64,000 bases of DNA from FEN-299 sp963727765. GTDB taxonomy: Bacteria; Acidobacteriota; Vicinamibacteria; Vicinamibacterales; Fen-181. The notes under the pieces are model-generated. The model was not told the origin of the DNA, did not search any database, and saw only the letters and a program-made list of their open reading frames with translations. Where the stretch lies: positions 146,261 through 210,260 of the forward strand of contig CAVSGZ010000011.1 of assembly GCA_963727765.1 (NCBI GenBank), given 5' to 3'. Positions 8,530 to 20,181 of this stretch are shown here, one piece after another; within the stretch, counting starts at the first letter, position 1; the number at the start of each line of letters is the position of its first letter. The translations under genes and the position numbers were made by a program.

Positions 8530-9462
8530 ATGAGAATCGCCATTGTCGGGGCAGGAGCGGTCGGCGGTTACTACGGCGCGCGTCTGGCGCAGGCCGGGCA
8601 CGAGGTCACGCTCATCGCGAGGGGCGCCAACCTCGAGGCGATCCGCGCCAGGGGCATGCGCATCCACACCTCGGCGGGCGAGTTCGCTGTCGCCGTCAGG
8701 GCCGAGTCGGACCCCTCGCTCGTCGGCCCGGTTGACCTGGTGATCTTCGCCGTGAAGGCGTATTCGAATCTGCAGGCGCTGCCGCTTGTGCCGCCGCTGG
8801 TCGGCTCCGGCACGGTGGTGCTTCCGCTGCAGAACGGCGTGGACACCGCCGACCAGCTGGCCGCCCTGATCGGCCGGGAGCCGGTGCTCGCGGGAACCAC
8901 CTACATCGCCGCGACGCTCGTCGAGCCCGGCGTCATCGAGTACATCGGGACCCTTCGGAAGATCGTCTTCGGCGAGGCGTTCGGCGATCGCGTCGTCACC
9001 GCCCGCGTGTCGCGCATCCGCGAGACGCTGGCCGCCGCCGACATCCAGGCCGAAGCCGCGGCGGACAGCCGGGTCGCGATCTGGGAGAAGTTCATCTTCC
9101 TGGCGCCTGTGGCCGCGTTCACGGCCGCCGCACGGCTGCCGATCGGCCCCGCGTGGGCCCAGCCCGCGTTCCGCGAGGCGGTCGGCGTGGCGATGGCCGA
9201 GGTCGAAGCCCTCGCACGACACGCGGGGGTCGAGGTGGCCGCCGACGTGATCGAGCAGAAGCTGCGTTACATGGACGCCAGCCAGCCCACGATGAGGTCA
9301 TCGATGATGGTGGACATCACGTCGGGTCGGCCGCTCGAGCTGGACGCGCTGGTCGGCACCGTCGTGCGGCGCGGCCGGGCGGCGGGCATTCAGACGCCGG
9401 TGATGGCGGCGCTCTACGGCGTCCTGAAGCCCTTCGAGAACGGACCGCCCAGCCTGCCATGA
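8530..9462 (+). CDS. panE: ketopantoate reductase-family protein
   Basis: About 310 residues of the ApbA/PanE family, which reduce 2-dehydropantoate to pantoate with NADPH in coenzyme A synthesis. The N-terminus gives the Rossmann motif VGAGAVGGYYG. FAVKAYSN carries the lysine and LPLQNGVD the asparagine of the active site; a helical C-terminal domain follows. The ATG at 8530 is chosen over a TTG overlapping the upstream stop because it follows an AAGGAT site. The stop overlaps the next gene's ATG (ATGA). Many PanE-like paralogues act on other 2-oxo acids, so the exact role is not certain. Confidence 0.8.
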   Translation: MRIAIVGAGAVGGYYGARLAQAGHEVTLIARGANLEAIRARGMRIHTSAGEFAVAVRAESDPSLVGPVDLVIFAVKAYSNLQALPLVPPLVGSGTVVLPLQNGVDTADQLAALIGREPVLAGTTYIAATLVEPGVIEYIGTLRKIVFGEAFGDRVVTARVSRIRETLAAADIQAEAAADSRVAIWEKFIFLAPVAAFTAAARLPIGPAWAQPAFREAVGVAMAEVEALARHAGVEVAADVIEQKLRYMDASQPTMRSSMMVDITSGRPLELDALVGTVVRRGRAAGIQTPVMAALYGVLKPFENGPPSLP

Positions 9463-10292
9463 TCCCCGACCCCTCGGTGGCGCTGTCGCTTGTCCTCTTC
9501 GTTGCCGGCATGGCGGCCGGCATCGTTGGCGCTTTGCTCGGCCTCGGGGGCGGTGTCTTTCTCGTGCCCTTCCTCGTGCTGGTGCTCCACCTCCCGATGC
9601 GCCACGCGGTGGCCATCAGCCTCGTCACGGTCATCGCGACTTCCAGCGTCGTTTCGTCGATCCGCATGGGGCGGTCGCTCATCAACTTCCGCCTGGGCAT
9701 GCTGCTCGAGGTGGCGACGACGGCGGGCGGGCTCACCGGCGGGGTGATCGCCGTGATGCTCTCGGCGAGCCTGCTGCAGCGCATGTTCGGCGTGATGGCT
9801 ATCGTGTCCGCGCTCGCCATGCTCGGGCGGCTCGAGAAGCGCAACGTGATCATGGCGGCGGATGCCGAGACCGGAAGGCTCGGCGGCCGGTACCACGAGA
9901 CCGAGAGTGGCGGCGTGGTGACCTACAGGGTAAAGCGTGTCCCGGTGGCGATGGCGGTGTCGTTGGCCGCCGGCAGCCTGTCGTCGCTGCTCGGAGTGGG
10001 TGGCGGCATCCTGAAAGTGCCGGCCCTCAACGCCTGGTGCGGCGTGCCGCTGCGCGCCGCGGCGGCGACCAGCGCGTTCATGATCGGCGTCACCGCCACC
10101 TCCGGCGTGGTCATCTACTACGGCAGGGGCGACATCGTCCCGTGGATGGCGGCATCGACGGTGCTGGGCGTGCTGGCCGGCTCGCGGACGGGCTTCATGA
10201 TGGGCGAGCGCGCGAAGGCGAAATGGCTGAAGCTGCTGCTCGCCGCGATCCTGGCCGGCGTCGGCATCCTCATGCTCGTGAGGCCGCGATGA
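9459..10292 (+). CDS. TSUP-family (TauE/SafE) permease
   Basis: Inner-membrane protein of 277 residues with two related halves. Each half opens with a glycine-rich loop: GALLGLGGGVFLVPFLVL in the first and SSLLGVGGGILKVPALN in the second. This is the TauE/SafE/YfcA family of sulfite, sulfoacetate or other organic-anion exporters. The start overlaps the panE-like stop and its own stop overlaps the DUF1634 start, both as ATGA. TSUP next to DUF1634 is a well-known gene pair in bacteria. The transported ion is not readable. Confidence 0.88.
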   Translation: MIPDPSVALSLVLFVAGMAAGIVGALLGLGGGVFLVPFLVLVLHLPMRHAVAISLVTVIATSSVVSSIRMGRSLINFRLGMLLEVATTAGGLTGGVIAVMLSASLLQRMFGVMAIVSALAMLGRLEKRNVIMAADAETGRLGGRYHETESGGVVTYRVKRVPVAMAVSLAAGSLSSLLGVGGGILKVPALNAWCGVPLRAAAATSAFMIGVTATSGVVIYYGRGDIVPWMAASTVLGVLAGSRTGFMMGERAKAKWLKLLLAAILAGVGILMLVRPR

Positions 10293-10586
10293 GCGACATC
10301 GAATCCGAGCGGCTCGAACGGTGGCTTGGCAAGATCCTCGGCGTCGGTGCCGTGACGAGCACCGCGCTGCTCGCCGCCGGCCTTGTCCTGCAGCTCGCGG
10401 GTGTGCTGCCCGCTCTCGCCACCACCCTGACGCACGTCGGCCTGATCATCCTCATCGCCACGCCCGTAGCCCGCGTCGTCGCCTCGGTGGTGGACTTCAC
10501 GATGTCGCGAGATTGGACGTTCACCGGTACTCACGGGACTCGTGCTGCTGATTCTGCTCGGTAGTCTTCTCGTCGCGATTCGCTAG
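10289..10586 (+). pseudogene. DUF1634 membrane protein, frameshifted near the 3' end
   Basis: Small membrane protein paired with the TSUP permease. The frame runs well through two hydrophobic helices to RDWTFT and then breaks near base 10525, where the sequence reads CACCGGTACTC. Dropping one G gives VLTGLVLLILLGSLLVAIR and a stop at 10584-10586, which is the expected third transmembrane helix of the family. As read, translation would instead end at 10564 with a hydrophilic tail. This is a single-base insertion, the same kind and local context (GGTAC) as in the aminotransferase at 2272. From 10587 to 10677 nothing further is visible. Confidence 0.75.
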
Positions 10587-10677
10587 CTGGCAGACGCGAC
10601 TCTGGGGCGGCAACAGGGCCGGGCGCGTCGCTCGCACGCATCCCGTCCCTGCCGCCGCCTTCCGCAATCGCGGCTGG

Positions 10678-13600
10678 TCACTCGATTCCTGCCAGTCGGA
10701 ACCGCTCCATCGTCTCTTCCCGCGTGGCGCCATCGACGAGCGGGAACGTTGAGAGGATGTGCGCCAGTTCGTCAGCGGTCAATTGGTACAGATGCGCGAC
10801 CGCGGCCTGCAGCTCGGCGTAGGCCGAGTCCTGCTGGGGCGTGGAGGATTGGCAGAGCCGATCGACGAGGCTGGTGATGGCTGCGTAGTCTGGGGAACCG
10901 GCCGCCGGTCGCGGCACCGGCAGTTGGGCGACGATGTGCGTCGTGACGTGCACGGTGACTCGCATCCGCACCAGGTAGTTGGCGACGAAGCTGTTGAAGA
11001 CGCCGCAGAGGAAGTGCTGATCGCCGGGCGGCAGACCCGTCTTGAGACAGAACAGCGTGTGCACGGTGACCGAGCCCGGCGGCACGATCGCCGCGATGAG
11101 CGTCAGCCGGTTGGTGGCAGAGGCGACGTCGCGGTAGGAAAGGCGAGAACGGCCCCAGGTGCGCGACCTGTCGAGCAGGCGTCTCGCGGCATCGACGGGA
11201 AGCCTGAGCCCATCAGGCGGCGTGGTGATGCGAAACGGCTCGACGTGCTTCCCTTCGAGGACGGGCAGGCCGTTGCCGCCGCGCTCGAAGTGGCGACGAT
11301 CGTCAGCGGCGTTGAGCTCGCGCCCGAACTCGGCCCCCCAGCCTTCGGAGGATCCGAGGGGCGGCGCCAACGCAACGGCCTTCTCGAGCAGAGCGAGGTC
11401 GGCCGCGGTCCTGGCGTCGGGCACAGCCAGCTCTTCGGGCGAAAGGCGATCCAGCAGCCGGCGCGGAATCACAATCCACGGCCCGCCGTCGGCGCCGTCA
11501 GCTTGTTCGGCAGTTGAATCGAGCACGTCCGGATCTCGGATGCCGAGCCGGCAGGGGAGGGCGTCGGTTCGTGCCCCGGTCGATGCCGTGACGAGCAGGA
11601 AGCGAAGGCCGCGATGGATGGGGAAGACAGCCGACGAGTTGTCGAACCCGACGAACGTGTCCACGCGGCACCGGTCGAAAAGCAGGCGGCGGAGCGGCGC
11701 GCAGCCCTGGTCGGAAGCCAGCCCCCAGGGAACGACGAGGCCGATGCGACCGCCGCTTCTCGCCAGGCGGTACGCCCGCTCGACGAACAACTGAAACAGG
11801 TTGCCGTGGCCGTCGCCCTGCGCGCGGTAGACGCCTGACGACCGGGCGAACCCAAGAAGGCACCGGGCCTCGTCCTTGCGTGCCGGTGCCCCGCCCCCGC
11901 CGCCATCACCGTCCTTGCGGATCATGTCCCACGGCGGATTGCCGATGACCGCATCGAAACCAGCGCCCTCGCGCGGCAATCCGTCGGGCGCGTAGAACAC
12001 GTCGGGAAACTCCAGCGGCCAGTGAACGAAACGCCGCTCGGCCGCGATTTCGCGGGCCTCGCCCAGCCATCGCTCCGCCGCCGGGCGCGGGAGCGTGGAC
12101 CGGCCGGTGAACAGCAGGTCCCCCAGCGCCGGGAACAGCCGCGCATGCGACTCGCGATCGCCGTTGCGAAAGGCGAAGCTGCACCACAGGTCGGCCGCCG
12201 CCTTCCACGTCGAGAGGGGAGACGACGGCCCCGCGACCTTCGCGAGGAGCCGCTCCTTCTCGCGGACGACCGCCAGGCTTTCGTCCGGCGTCGACGCGAG
12301 GCGACTCCACGCCGGCAGGACGTCACGGATGGCGGGTCCGACCTGCTCGTCCTCGAACAGCGGGAGACGCGCGCCGTCACTGCGCGGGTCGCGGCTGCGG
12401 CTGCTGTTGGTGGGCGGCCGCCGGCTCAGGTCGGCAACCGACGCGCCCACGAGACTGTCGCCGACGACGAGGTGGTGGTCGAGGAAGGTGAGCGGCCGGT
12501 CAGGCGCGAGCGTGCACAGCCACAGCGACAGCCGCGCGAGCTGCACGGCCATCGGGTTGCGATCGACGCCGAACAGGCACTGCTGCGCGACGAAACGGCG
12601 GAAGGCGCGGCGGTCGGCGTCGGAGATGTCGCTCGGATGACAGCCTCCGGCCTCGATGGTGGCCGACTCGTAAGCGGCGGCGAGATACCGGCACGCGGCG
12701 ACGAGGAACGCGCCGCTGCCCATCGCGGGATCGACCACGCGCAGCGAGAGGATCTGCTCGGGCGTCGCGCAGGACACGAGGGGGGAGAGCGTGCGCTGGA
12801 CCAGGTACGTCGTGATCGAGCGAGGCGTGTAGAAGGTGCCGGTGGCCTTGCGGGCGGCGCGCCCGGCGACGAGGCGAATCGCACGGCGTTCTGGAGCCGA
12901 GGGCGGGCTGGCCGGCATCACCTGCGGGCGGTAGTCGAGGATGCTCTCGTAGACCGCGCCGAGCTGCTCGACGCCGAGATCCCGATACGCGATCCGCTCC
13001 CGCCCGCCGCCAGCCCGGACGGGCGTCGTCGAGAGCGCCAGCAGCACCCTCCGCACCGTCTCGTCGTCCACCCGGCAGCTGTCCGCGAGGGGGGTGACCG
13101 AGGGCGCGAACAGCCGGCCGTTGAACGCCGTGACGCGCAGCGTTCCGGCGCGGCATCCGGCGTGGGCCAGCCGCGAGATCGCCCGCAGCCCGTCCCAGAG
13201 GCCGCGGGCCCGCCCCGGGCGCTCGGCCAGCGCGAGCAGCGACTCCATCGAGTAACTGCTGCGGTAGACGGGGTGCCAGAGCGGGACGAGACCGCGCGAC
13301 TCGGCGAACAGCAGGAACAGGATCCGGTAGACGATCGTCAGCGCCTGCTCGTGGATGGCCTCGACATCGGCTGGGGCCGGATGCTGCGCGCGCCTTCGCT
13401 GCGGGCCCTGGAGCCTGGCGGCGGCAAGTGCCCCGAGAAGCGCGTCCATCGCTCCGAGAACGCCGAGGCGCAGTGACCGGCTGACACCGGTGGCGTGGCG
13501 AGCGGAGGCGTCCACGATCCGATCGACGAGAGACGGCGGGTCGAACGCCTCGCGCCGGCAGAGGCCCCACAACACGGCAAAGGAAGCCGGGCCGTTGAGC

Positions 13601-14088
13601 GCGCATTCGAGGTCGAAGTCGATGAAGCGGCGGGCGCAGGCCAGCCGCGCGTCCACCAAACGGAGACGGCAGCCGTTGGTGGCGAGGCACCAAGGCGCCC
13701 CGGTGGCGACGATGGGGCGAATCGCCGCGCGCCAGGCAGCGTCGAGCGCGGCGCCCCACGACGTGACGAGGAGGGCGGGAAAGGGGCCCGAGGCACCGAG
13801 TCCGCCGACGAGATAGCTGTCGTTGTGCGCGGCTTTCCGGATCGAGGGCTCGAAGCCGAGGGTGCCCGCCAGCGGCGCCGCCGCGAGGTCGTAGACGCTG
13901 CGCGCGCCATTGACGGGACCCAGGCGGCGCGCCGGCCCGCGGCTCCACCTGAGCAGCGCCGCGCGGGCGCGATCGCGCGACGACTCGCCGAGCTGCCCGG
14001 CGAACAGTTCGGACAGGATCTCTTGGGCGAAGTACCCCGACACGAGCGAGCCGGAGACGCCTGGAAGCACGATGAGAGACCTCTGCAC
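10678..14088 (-). CDS. Eco57I-like adenine-specific DNA methyltransferase of a helicase-methylase module
   Basis: Large protein of 1136 residues. The AdoMet motif VDPAMGSGAFLVAA lies near residues 447-460 and the catalytic NPPW (VIGNPPWD) near residue 716, typical of N6-adenine methylases of the Eco57I/PglX/DrmMI group. Before motif I is the region VYRILFLLFAESRGLVP, seen in the same group. The N-terminal segment WCLATNGCRLRLVD with FIDFDLE resembles the nuclease-like fold of type IIG enzymes, but I see no PD-ExK residues, so cutting activity is doubtful. The GTG start at 14088 follows the helicase gene by 25 bases. It probably modifies DNA together with the helicase in a defence role resembling DISARM class 1 DrmMI/DrmD; that placement is inference. 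Confidence 0.85.
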   Translation of the reverse strand: MQRSLIVLPGVSGSLVSGYFAQEILSELFAGQLGESSRDRARAALLRWSRGPARRLGPVNGARSVYDLAAAPLAGTLGFEPSIRKAAHNDSYLVGGLGASGPFPALLVTSWGAALDAAWRAAIRPIVATGAPWCLATNGCRLRLVDARLACARRFIDFDLECALNGPASFAVLWGLCRREAFDPPSLVDRIVDASARHATGVSRSLRLGVLGAMDALLGALAAARLQGPQRRRAQHPAPADVEAIHEQALTIVYRILFLLFAESRGLVPLWHPVYRSSYSMESLLALAERPGRARGLWDGLRAISRLAHAGCRAGTLRVTAFNGRLFAPSVTPLADSCRVDDETVRRVLLALSTTPVRAGGGRERIAYRDLGVEQLGAVYESILDYRPQVMPASPPSAPERRAIRLVAGRAARKATGTFYTPRSITTYLVQRTLSPLVSCATPEQILSLRVVDPAMGSGAFLVAACRYLAAAYESATIEAGGCHPSDISDADRRAFRRFVAQQCLFGVDRNPMAVQLARLSLWLCTLAPDRPLTFLDHHLVVGDSLVGASVADLSRRPPTNSSRSRDPRSDGARLPLFEDEQVGPAIRDVLPAWSRLASTPDESLAVVREKERLLAKVAGPSSPLSTWKAAADLWCSFAFRNGDRESHARLFPALGDLLFTGRSTLPRPAAERWLGEAREIAAERRFVHWPLEFPDVFYAPDGLPREGAGFDAVIGNPPWDMIRKDGDGGGGGAPARKDEARCLLGFARSSGVYRAQGDGHGNLFQLFVERAYRLARSGGRIGLVVPWGLASDQGCAPLRRLLFDRCRVDTFVGFDNSSAVFPIHRGLRFLLVTASTGARTDALPCRLGIRDPDVLDSTAEQADGADGGPWIVIPRRLLDRLSPEELAVPDARTAADLALLEKAVALAPPLGSSEGWGAEFGRELNAADDRRHFERGGNGLPVLEGKHVEPFRITTPPDGLRLPVDAARRLLDRSRTWGRSRLSYRDVASATNRLTLIAAIVPPGSVTVHTLFCLKTGLPPGDQHFLCGVFNSFVANYLVRMRVTVHVTTHIVAQLPVPRPAAGSPDYAAITSLVDRLCQSSTPQQDSAYAELQAAVAHLYQLTADELAHILSTFPLVDGATREETMERFRLAGIE

Positions 14089-14098
14089 GCGCCGCCCC

Positions 14099-14142
14099 TG
14101 CCCTTCGACAAGCTCAGGGCACCCCGAGCTCCGTCGAGGGGT
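14099..14142. repeat. REP-like double palindrome at the helicase 3' end
   Basis: Two neighbouring palindromes are visible: TGCCCT...AGGGCA (14099-14121) and ACCCC...GGGGT (14121-14142). The first holds CCCTTCGACAAGCTCAGGG, a short palindrome widely scattered in bacterial genomes. The helicase stop codon (14114-14116) lies inside it, so the last few residues of the helicase are encoded by the repeat. Confidence 0.7.
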
Positions 14143-16687
14143 GAAGGACCGGCCTACAGGTGCATTCGACCAACGCCACGAGCATCTCGCGCGGCGGGCC
14201 GGCCAGCGACAGCTTCGCGCTGTTCGCGAGCGCCTCGATCTGCGCGCGCGCCTCGTCGGCGAGCAGCGCTTCCACTTGCCGCTCGGTTGCCATGCGGCGC
14301 AGCGCGCGTCGGTCGAAGAGGCCGGGCTGGAACGCGCCGATTGGCTTGCCCGTCGTCAGGGCCAGCGCCGACTCGCGGGCGGCAAGCGCGGAGAGGCGAG
14401 GCGGCAGCAGAGTTTGCAGTTCGCCCAGGCGGATGGCCGCCGCACGACCGGCCTCCGCGCCGATCGCGGCCGTCAGTGCCTCGGGCAGACGATCCGGTCT
14501 GGCGGATCGACGCGCAGCGGCCGACCAGTCGGGCCACGGACACCGGACAGCCACGAGGTGCTGCTCGACGAGCGCGCCTCGGCCGTCCACGAGATCGGCG
14601 CGAAACAGCGCCACGAGCGCGCGACGAAAGGGAAGTGGACCGCGCACGCGCACCCAGCAGCACCAGGGCGCCCCACGCTCGAGCGCGGCGAGCGCGGAGG
14701 CCACCGCGTCCACCCGGTCCCGCGTGAGCTGACGGATGCGTTCGAGGTGCGCCGCCTCCTCTCGCGCCGCCGCCGACAGATCCAGACGTCTGACAGACGA
14801 CCCTTCGGGTTCACCGCCCGGGCGAGATTCGTCCCCTGCCGGCGCCGTGTCTGGTCGCAGGTCTCCCCGAGGCCGCGCGTCCGCACCGGCAAACACGCCT
14901 TCGGCCAGTTCGATTTCGGTCAAGCGGGAGGTCGAAGTCTCGACGTCGCCCAGCGCCTCCCGCGCGCGCCGCACGCGGAGTGCGAGGCGGGCGAGCACCT
15001 GCTCTTCGCCGGTGTCCCGGGCCAGGAGATGGACGGCGTGCACGACGCGCCGCTGACCAATCCGATCGACCCGGCCGACACGCTGTTCGAGCCGGACCGG
15101 GTTCCACGGCAGCTCGAGGTCCACGACCAGGCGGCAGCGAGACTGCAGGTTGAGTCCGTGCGCCGCGGCGTCGGTGGCCAGCAGCACGTCGGCGCCGCCG
15201 CTCGTGAATGCGTCCACCGAGTCGGCCCTCGCGGCGAGATCCAGGCCACCGTGGATGACGGCGACACGCGACAGTCGGCCGAGGATGGCCGCGAGATGTT
15301 CGAGCGTGTCGCGGTACTCGGTGAACACGATCACCGGTTCCGCGGCGCGCCGCATCAGCCGCAGCAGCGCGCGACACTTCGAATCAAAGCCGGTGGCTGC
15401 ACGCGCCGCATCGATGAGGCGCTCGAGCATCCGCCGCTCGGCGCCGCCGTCGGGAAGACCCGGCGCAGCCAGCACGTGCCACGACTGGTCATCGGCGCAG
15501 TCCGGCTCGGCCAGGTCGCCAAGCGGGAGGGAGAGTTGCGCCGCCTCGGCCGCCTCGGGTCGGCCCAGCCACTGCAGGCGACGAGACAGCGAGACCATCA
15601 ACGGCCAGGGGCCCGACGCCGCGCGCTTGCGCAGCACGATCATCGCGAGACGGGCGTCGTTCGACGAGACGCCGCCTGGCGCCGCCGACCAGACGCGCGA
15701 CGTATAGCGCTCGAGAAGCGCGTGCATGCGAAGCTCGGGCGCGGACAGGCTCACCCGGAGCACGTGCCCGCGCCGCACGGCGCCCCATCCCGGGCCGGCT
15801 CGGCCGAGGCCGGCGCGCGTCCGGCGGAACATCACGATCGGCCCCTCGCCCGCCAGTTGCCCGATCCCGCAAAGCGCGTCGAACGCGTCCGGATCGCCTG
15901 AGTGCGGCGTCGCCGTCAGCAGCACGACGCGCCTGGCGCGGCGGGCGAGGGCCCCGACCGCGGCGGTCCGCTCGGGCGCAACCGCGCACAGGTGGGCCTC
16001 GTCCACGACGAGCAGGTCCCAGCGGATCTGATCCATCCCGGCGAGCACCTCCGGCTGCTTGACGAAGTCGACCGACGCCACGGCGATTGGCGACGCGTCC
16101 CAGGGACCAGCGCCGGTGAGCGAGGATCGCGCCAGCCGCCGGATCGCGGCGAGATCGACGAAGTCGGCCGGGAGGCCGAAACGATCGCGCAGTTCGCGCC
16201 TCCACTGAACGCAGAGTCCCGCCGGGCAGAGGACCAGCGCATGGATCGACGCGGCACGGGCGTGAAGGTCAGCAAGGATGAGTCCCGCCTGGATCGTCTT
16301 GCCGAGGCCGACCTCGTCGGCCAGCAGCAGCCGGGTCGTGCCGCGCGCGCACGCCAGAGCGGGTTCGAGCTGGTAATCGAGCAGATCGATGTGAGCCGAC
16401 GCCACGCCGCGCAGATGGTCAGCGCCGCCGTCGTCGGAGAGCAGCGCGCGCAGACCGAGCATCCACTTGCGCCGTCCAACCAGCCGCGGCCGTGCCGCCC
16501 GCTCGGCGGGCTGCAGGCGGTCGAACGGCGCGAGCAGCGTCCGTCGGACGCCGAGGTTCGACGCGGCCGCCCCCACCAGCCGGCACGACCGGCACTCGCC
16601 GTGGTCGATGACCTCGACGACGAGCCAGCGGGCGCCGCGGGCCTCGACCAGGGCCCCCGTGCCGGGTGCTTGCGATTCCTGCGACAT
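14114..16687 (-). CDS. SNF2/RapA-like DEAH helicase of a helicase-methylase module
   Basis: ATP-driven DNA translocase of 857 residues. Walker A is in LLADEVGLGKTIQAG (near residue 127), Walker B in LLVVDEAHLC (near 229) and motif III in LLTATPHSGD. The second RecA lobe has VIVFTEYRDTL and motif VI QRVGRVDRIGQRR (near 539). The layout matches RapA/DrmD-type SNF2 enzymes found with adenine methylases in defence loci. A long C-terminal region without named motifs could bind the partner. It is the upstream gene of the pair with the methylase. The extreme C-terminus STELGVP comes from a REP palindrome, so the native end may have been replaced. Confidence 0.85.
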   Translation of the reverse strand: MSQESQAPGTGALVEARGARWLVVEVIDHGECRSCRLVGAAASNLGVRRTLLAPFDRLQPAERAARPRLVGRRKWMLGLRALLSDDGGADHLRGVASAHIDLLDYQLEPALACARGTTRLLLADEVGLGKTIQAGLILADLHARAASIHALVLCPAGLCVQWRRELRDRFGLPADFVDLAAIRRLARSSLTGAGPWDASPIAVASVDFVKQPEVLAGMDQIRWDLLVVDEAHLCAVAPERTAAVGALARRARRVVLLTATPHSGDPDAFDALCGIGQLAGEGPIVMFRRTRAGLGRAGPGWGAVRRGHVLRVSLSAPELRMHALLERYTSRVWSAAPGGVSSNDARLAMIVLRKRAASGPWPLMVSLSRRLQWLGRPEAAEAAQLSLPLGDLAEPDCADDQSWHVLAAPGLPDGGAERRMLERLIDAARAATGFDSKCRALLRLMRRAAEPVIVFTEYRDTLEHLAAILGRLSRVAVIHGGLDLAARADSVDAFTSGGADVLLATDAAAHGLNLQSRCRLVVDLELPWNPVRLEQRVGRVDRIGQRRVVHAVHLLARDTGEEQVLARLALRVRRAREALGDVETSTSRLTEIELAEGVFAGADARPRGDLRPDTAPAGDESRPGGEPEGSSVRRLDLSAAAREEAAHLERIRQLTRDRVDAVASALAALERGAPWCCWVRVRGPLPFRRALVALFRADLVDGRGALVEQHLVAVRCPWPDWSAAARRSARPDRLPEALTAAIGAEAGRAAAIRLGELQTLLPPRLSALAARESALALTTGKPIGAFQPGLFDRRALRRMATERQVEALLADEARAQIEALANSAKLSLAGPPREMLVALVECTCRPVLHPSTELGVP

Positions 16688-16810
16688 CGGATCGCGCCCT
16701 TGTTGCAGCGGTGGCCATTAATGCCCTCCGCAACCGCTGTTCGTAGACCTGTGGTGCAAGAACCCGGCCCGACCCACCCATCGGCAAACTCCATTGCTCA
16801 TTGTCAGCAC

Positions 16811-16930
16811 CGATTCCTCTGCGAAGTGCCCGATCCCTCAGCAAAGCCCCCGATCCCTCAGCGAAGCCCCCGACTCCTCAGCGTCAGTTCCGATTGACCC
16901 GCGTCAGTTCCGACTGATTGGCGCGATATA
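16811..16930. repeat. 20-bp period array in the S9 peptidase promoter region
   Basis: Six units start at 16811, 16831, 16851, 16871, 16891 and 16911 in exact 20-bp register. Each opens with CGAYT or CGATC. The middle units read close to CGATCCCTCAGCGAAGCCCC and the last two close to CGAYTGAYYSGCGTCAGTTC. The array ends at a TATACT -10-like box (16927-16932) 24 bases before the peptidase ATG. The spacing of about two helical turns fits a set of regulator-binding sites. The other part of the 16688-16956 gap shows nothing. Confidence 0.75.
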
Positions 16931-16956
16931 CTGGCCCCTGATTGACTGGAGGCCTC

Positions 16957-19038
<2,082 letters not shown>

Positions 19039-19052
19039 GAATCTGAACCCAT

Positions 19053-20100
19053 ATGTCCATAGACCTTCGGAGCGATACGGTCACCCTGCCGACACCTGCC
19101 ATGCGGCAGGCGATGGCGACGGCTGAAGTCGGCGACGACGTGTTCGGGGACGACCCGACGGTCAACGAACTTGAAGCCCTGGCGGCGCGGATGACCGGCA
19201 TGGAGGCCGGCCTTTTCGTCACCAGCGGGACGATGGGGAACCTGGCGTCGCTGCTGGCGCACGGCCAGCGCGGCCAGGAGGTGATCCTCGGCGACGAGTC
19301 GCACATCTTCCACTACGAGAACGGGTCGGCGTCGGCGGTCGGCGGCATGGTGCTGCACACCGTGCCCACAAACGCGGACGGCACACTGCCGCTCGAGGCG
19401 ATCGAGGCGGCCATCCACCTGCCGACGCACCATTACCACTTCTACCACTGGGCGCCGCCCGGCGTGATCTGCCTCGAGAACACGCACAACCGGTGCGGAG
19501 GAGCGGTTCTGTCGTCGTCGTACTTCGCCGACGTCGCGGCGCATCGCGCGCAAGCACGGCCTCCCCATCCACCTCGACGGCGCGCGGCTCTTCAACGCCG
19601 CCGTGGCGTCGGGGCGGCCGATCACCGACTGGACGCAGCATGTCACTTCCGTCCAGCTCTGTCTGTCCAAGGGGCTGGCGGCGCCGGTCGGCTCGATGAT
19701 CTGCGGCCCGGCGGCCTTCGTCGATCGCGCGCGCCGCATGCGGAAGATCCTCGGCGGCGGGATGCGCCAGGCCGGCGTGATCGCGGCGCCGGGGATCGTC
19801 GCGCTCACCCGGATGGTCGATCGCCTGGCGGAGGACCATCGGCACGCGCGAATCCTGGCCGAGGGCGTGTCGCGGCTGCCGGCCGTCACGATCGACCTGG
19901 CGTCGGTCCAGACCAACATCGTGATCTTCAGCCTGCCGACCGCGGCGAAGGCCGAGGAGCTCATGGCGGCGGCTGCCGGGGCCGGCGTGTTGCTGTCGGA
20001 CTTCGGGGCCGGCCGTCTGCGGATGGTGACGCATTACGGGATCACCGAGGACGACTGCCGCGAGGCGGTGCGGGCCCTCGCCCGCTGCGCCGGCGCGTAA
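19053..20100 (+). pseudogene. ltaE: low-specificity L-threonine aldolase, frameshifted
   Basis: PLP enzyme cleaving L-threonine to glycine and acetaldehyde. The N-terminus IDLRSDTVTLPTPAMRQAM and GDESHIFHYENG are typical. The frame shifts by one base near 19536: after SSSYFAD the original frame gives unrelated residues. Dropping one G gives RRIARKHGLPIHLDGARLFNAAVASG and then the Schiff-base lysine in LCLSKGLAAPVGS, running to the TAA at 20098-20100. All motifs survive in the two frames, so either the gene is freshly broken or the base is an assembly error. From 20101 to 20181 there is no gene. Confidence 0.85.
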
Positions 20101-20181
20101 GCGGCTCAGCCGCCTCAGGCGTATCTGACTCCAGGCAGGTTCGAGATCCACTGACAACATCGGTGTCCCTCTGGAAGGAAC

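Noticed and set aside
10678..14088. Type IIG restriction enzyme (fused nuclease and methylase)
   Set aside because: The N-terminal part has a similar strand order, but I could not find PD-ExK catalytic residues, and the adjacent SNF2 helicase fits a two-gene system better.
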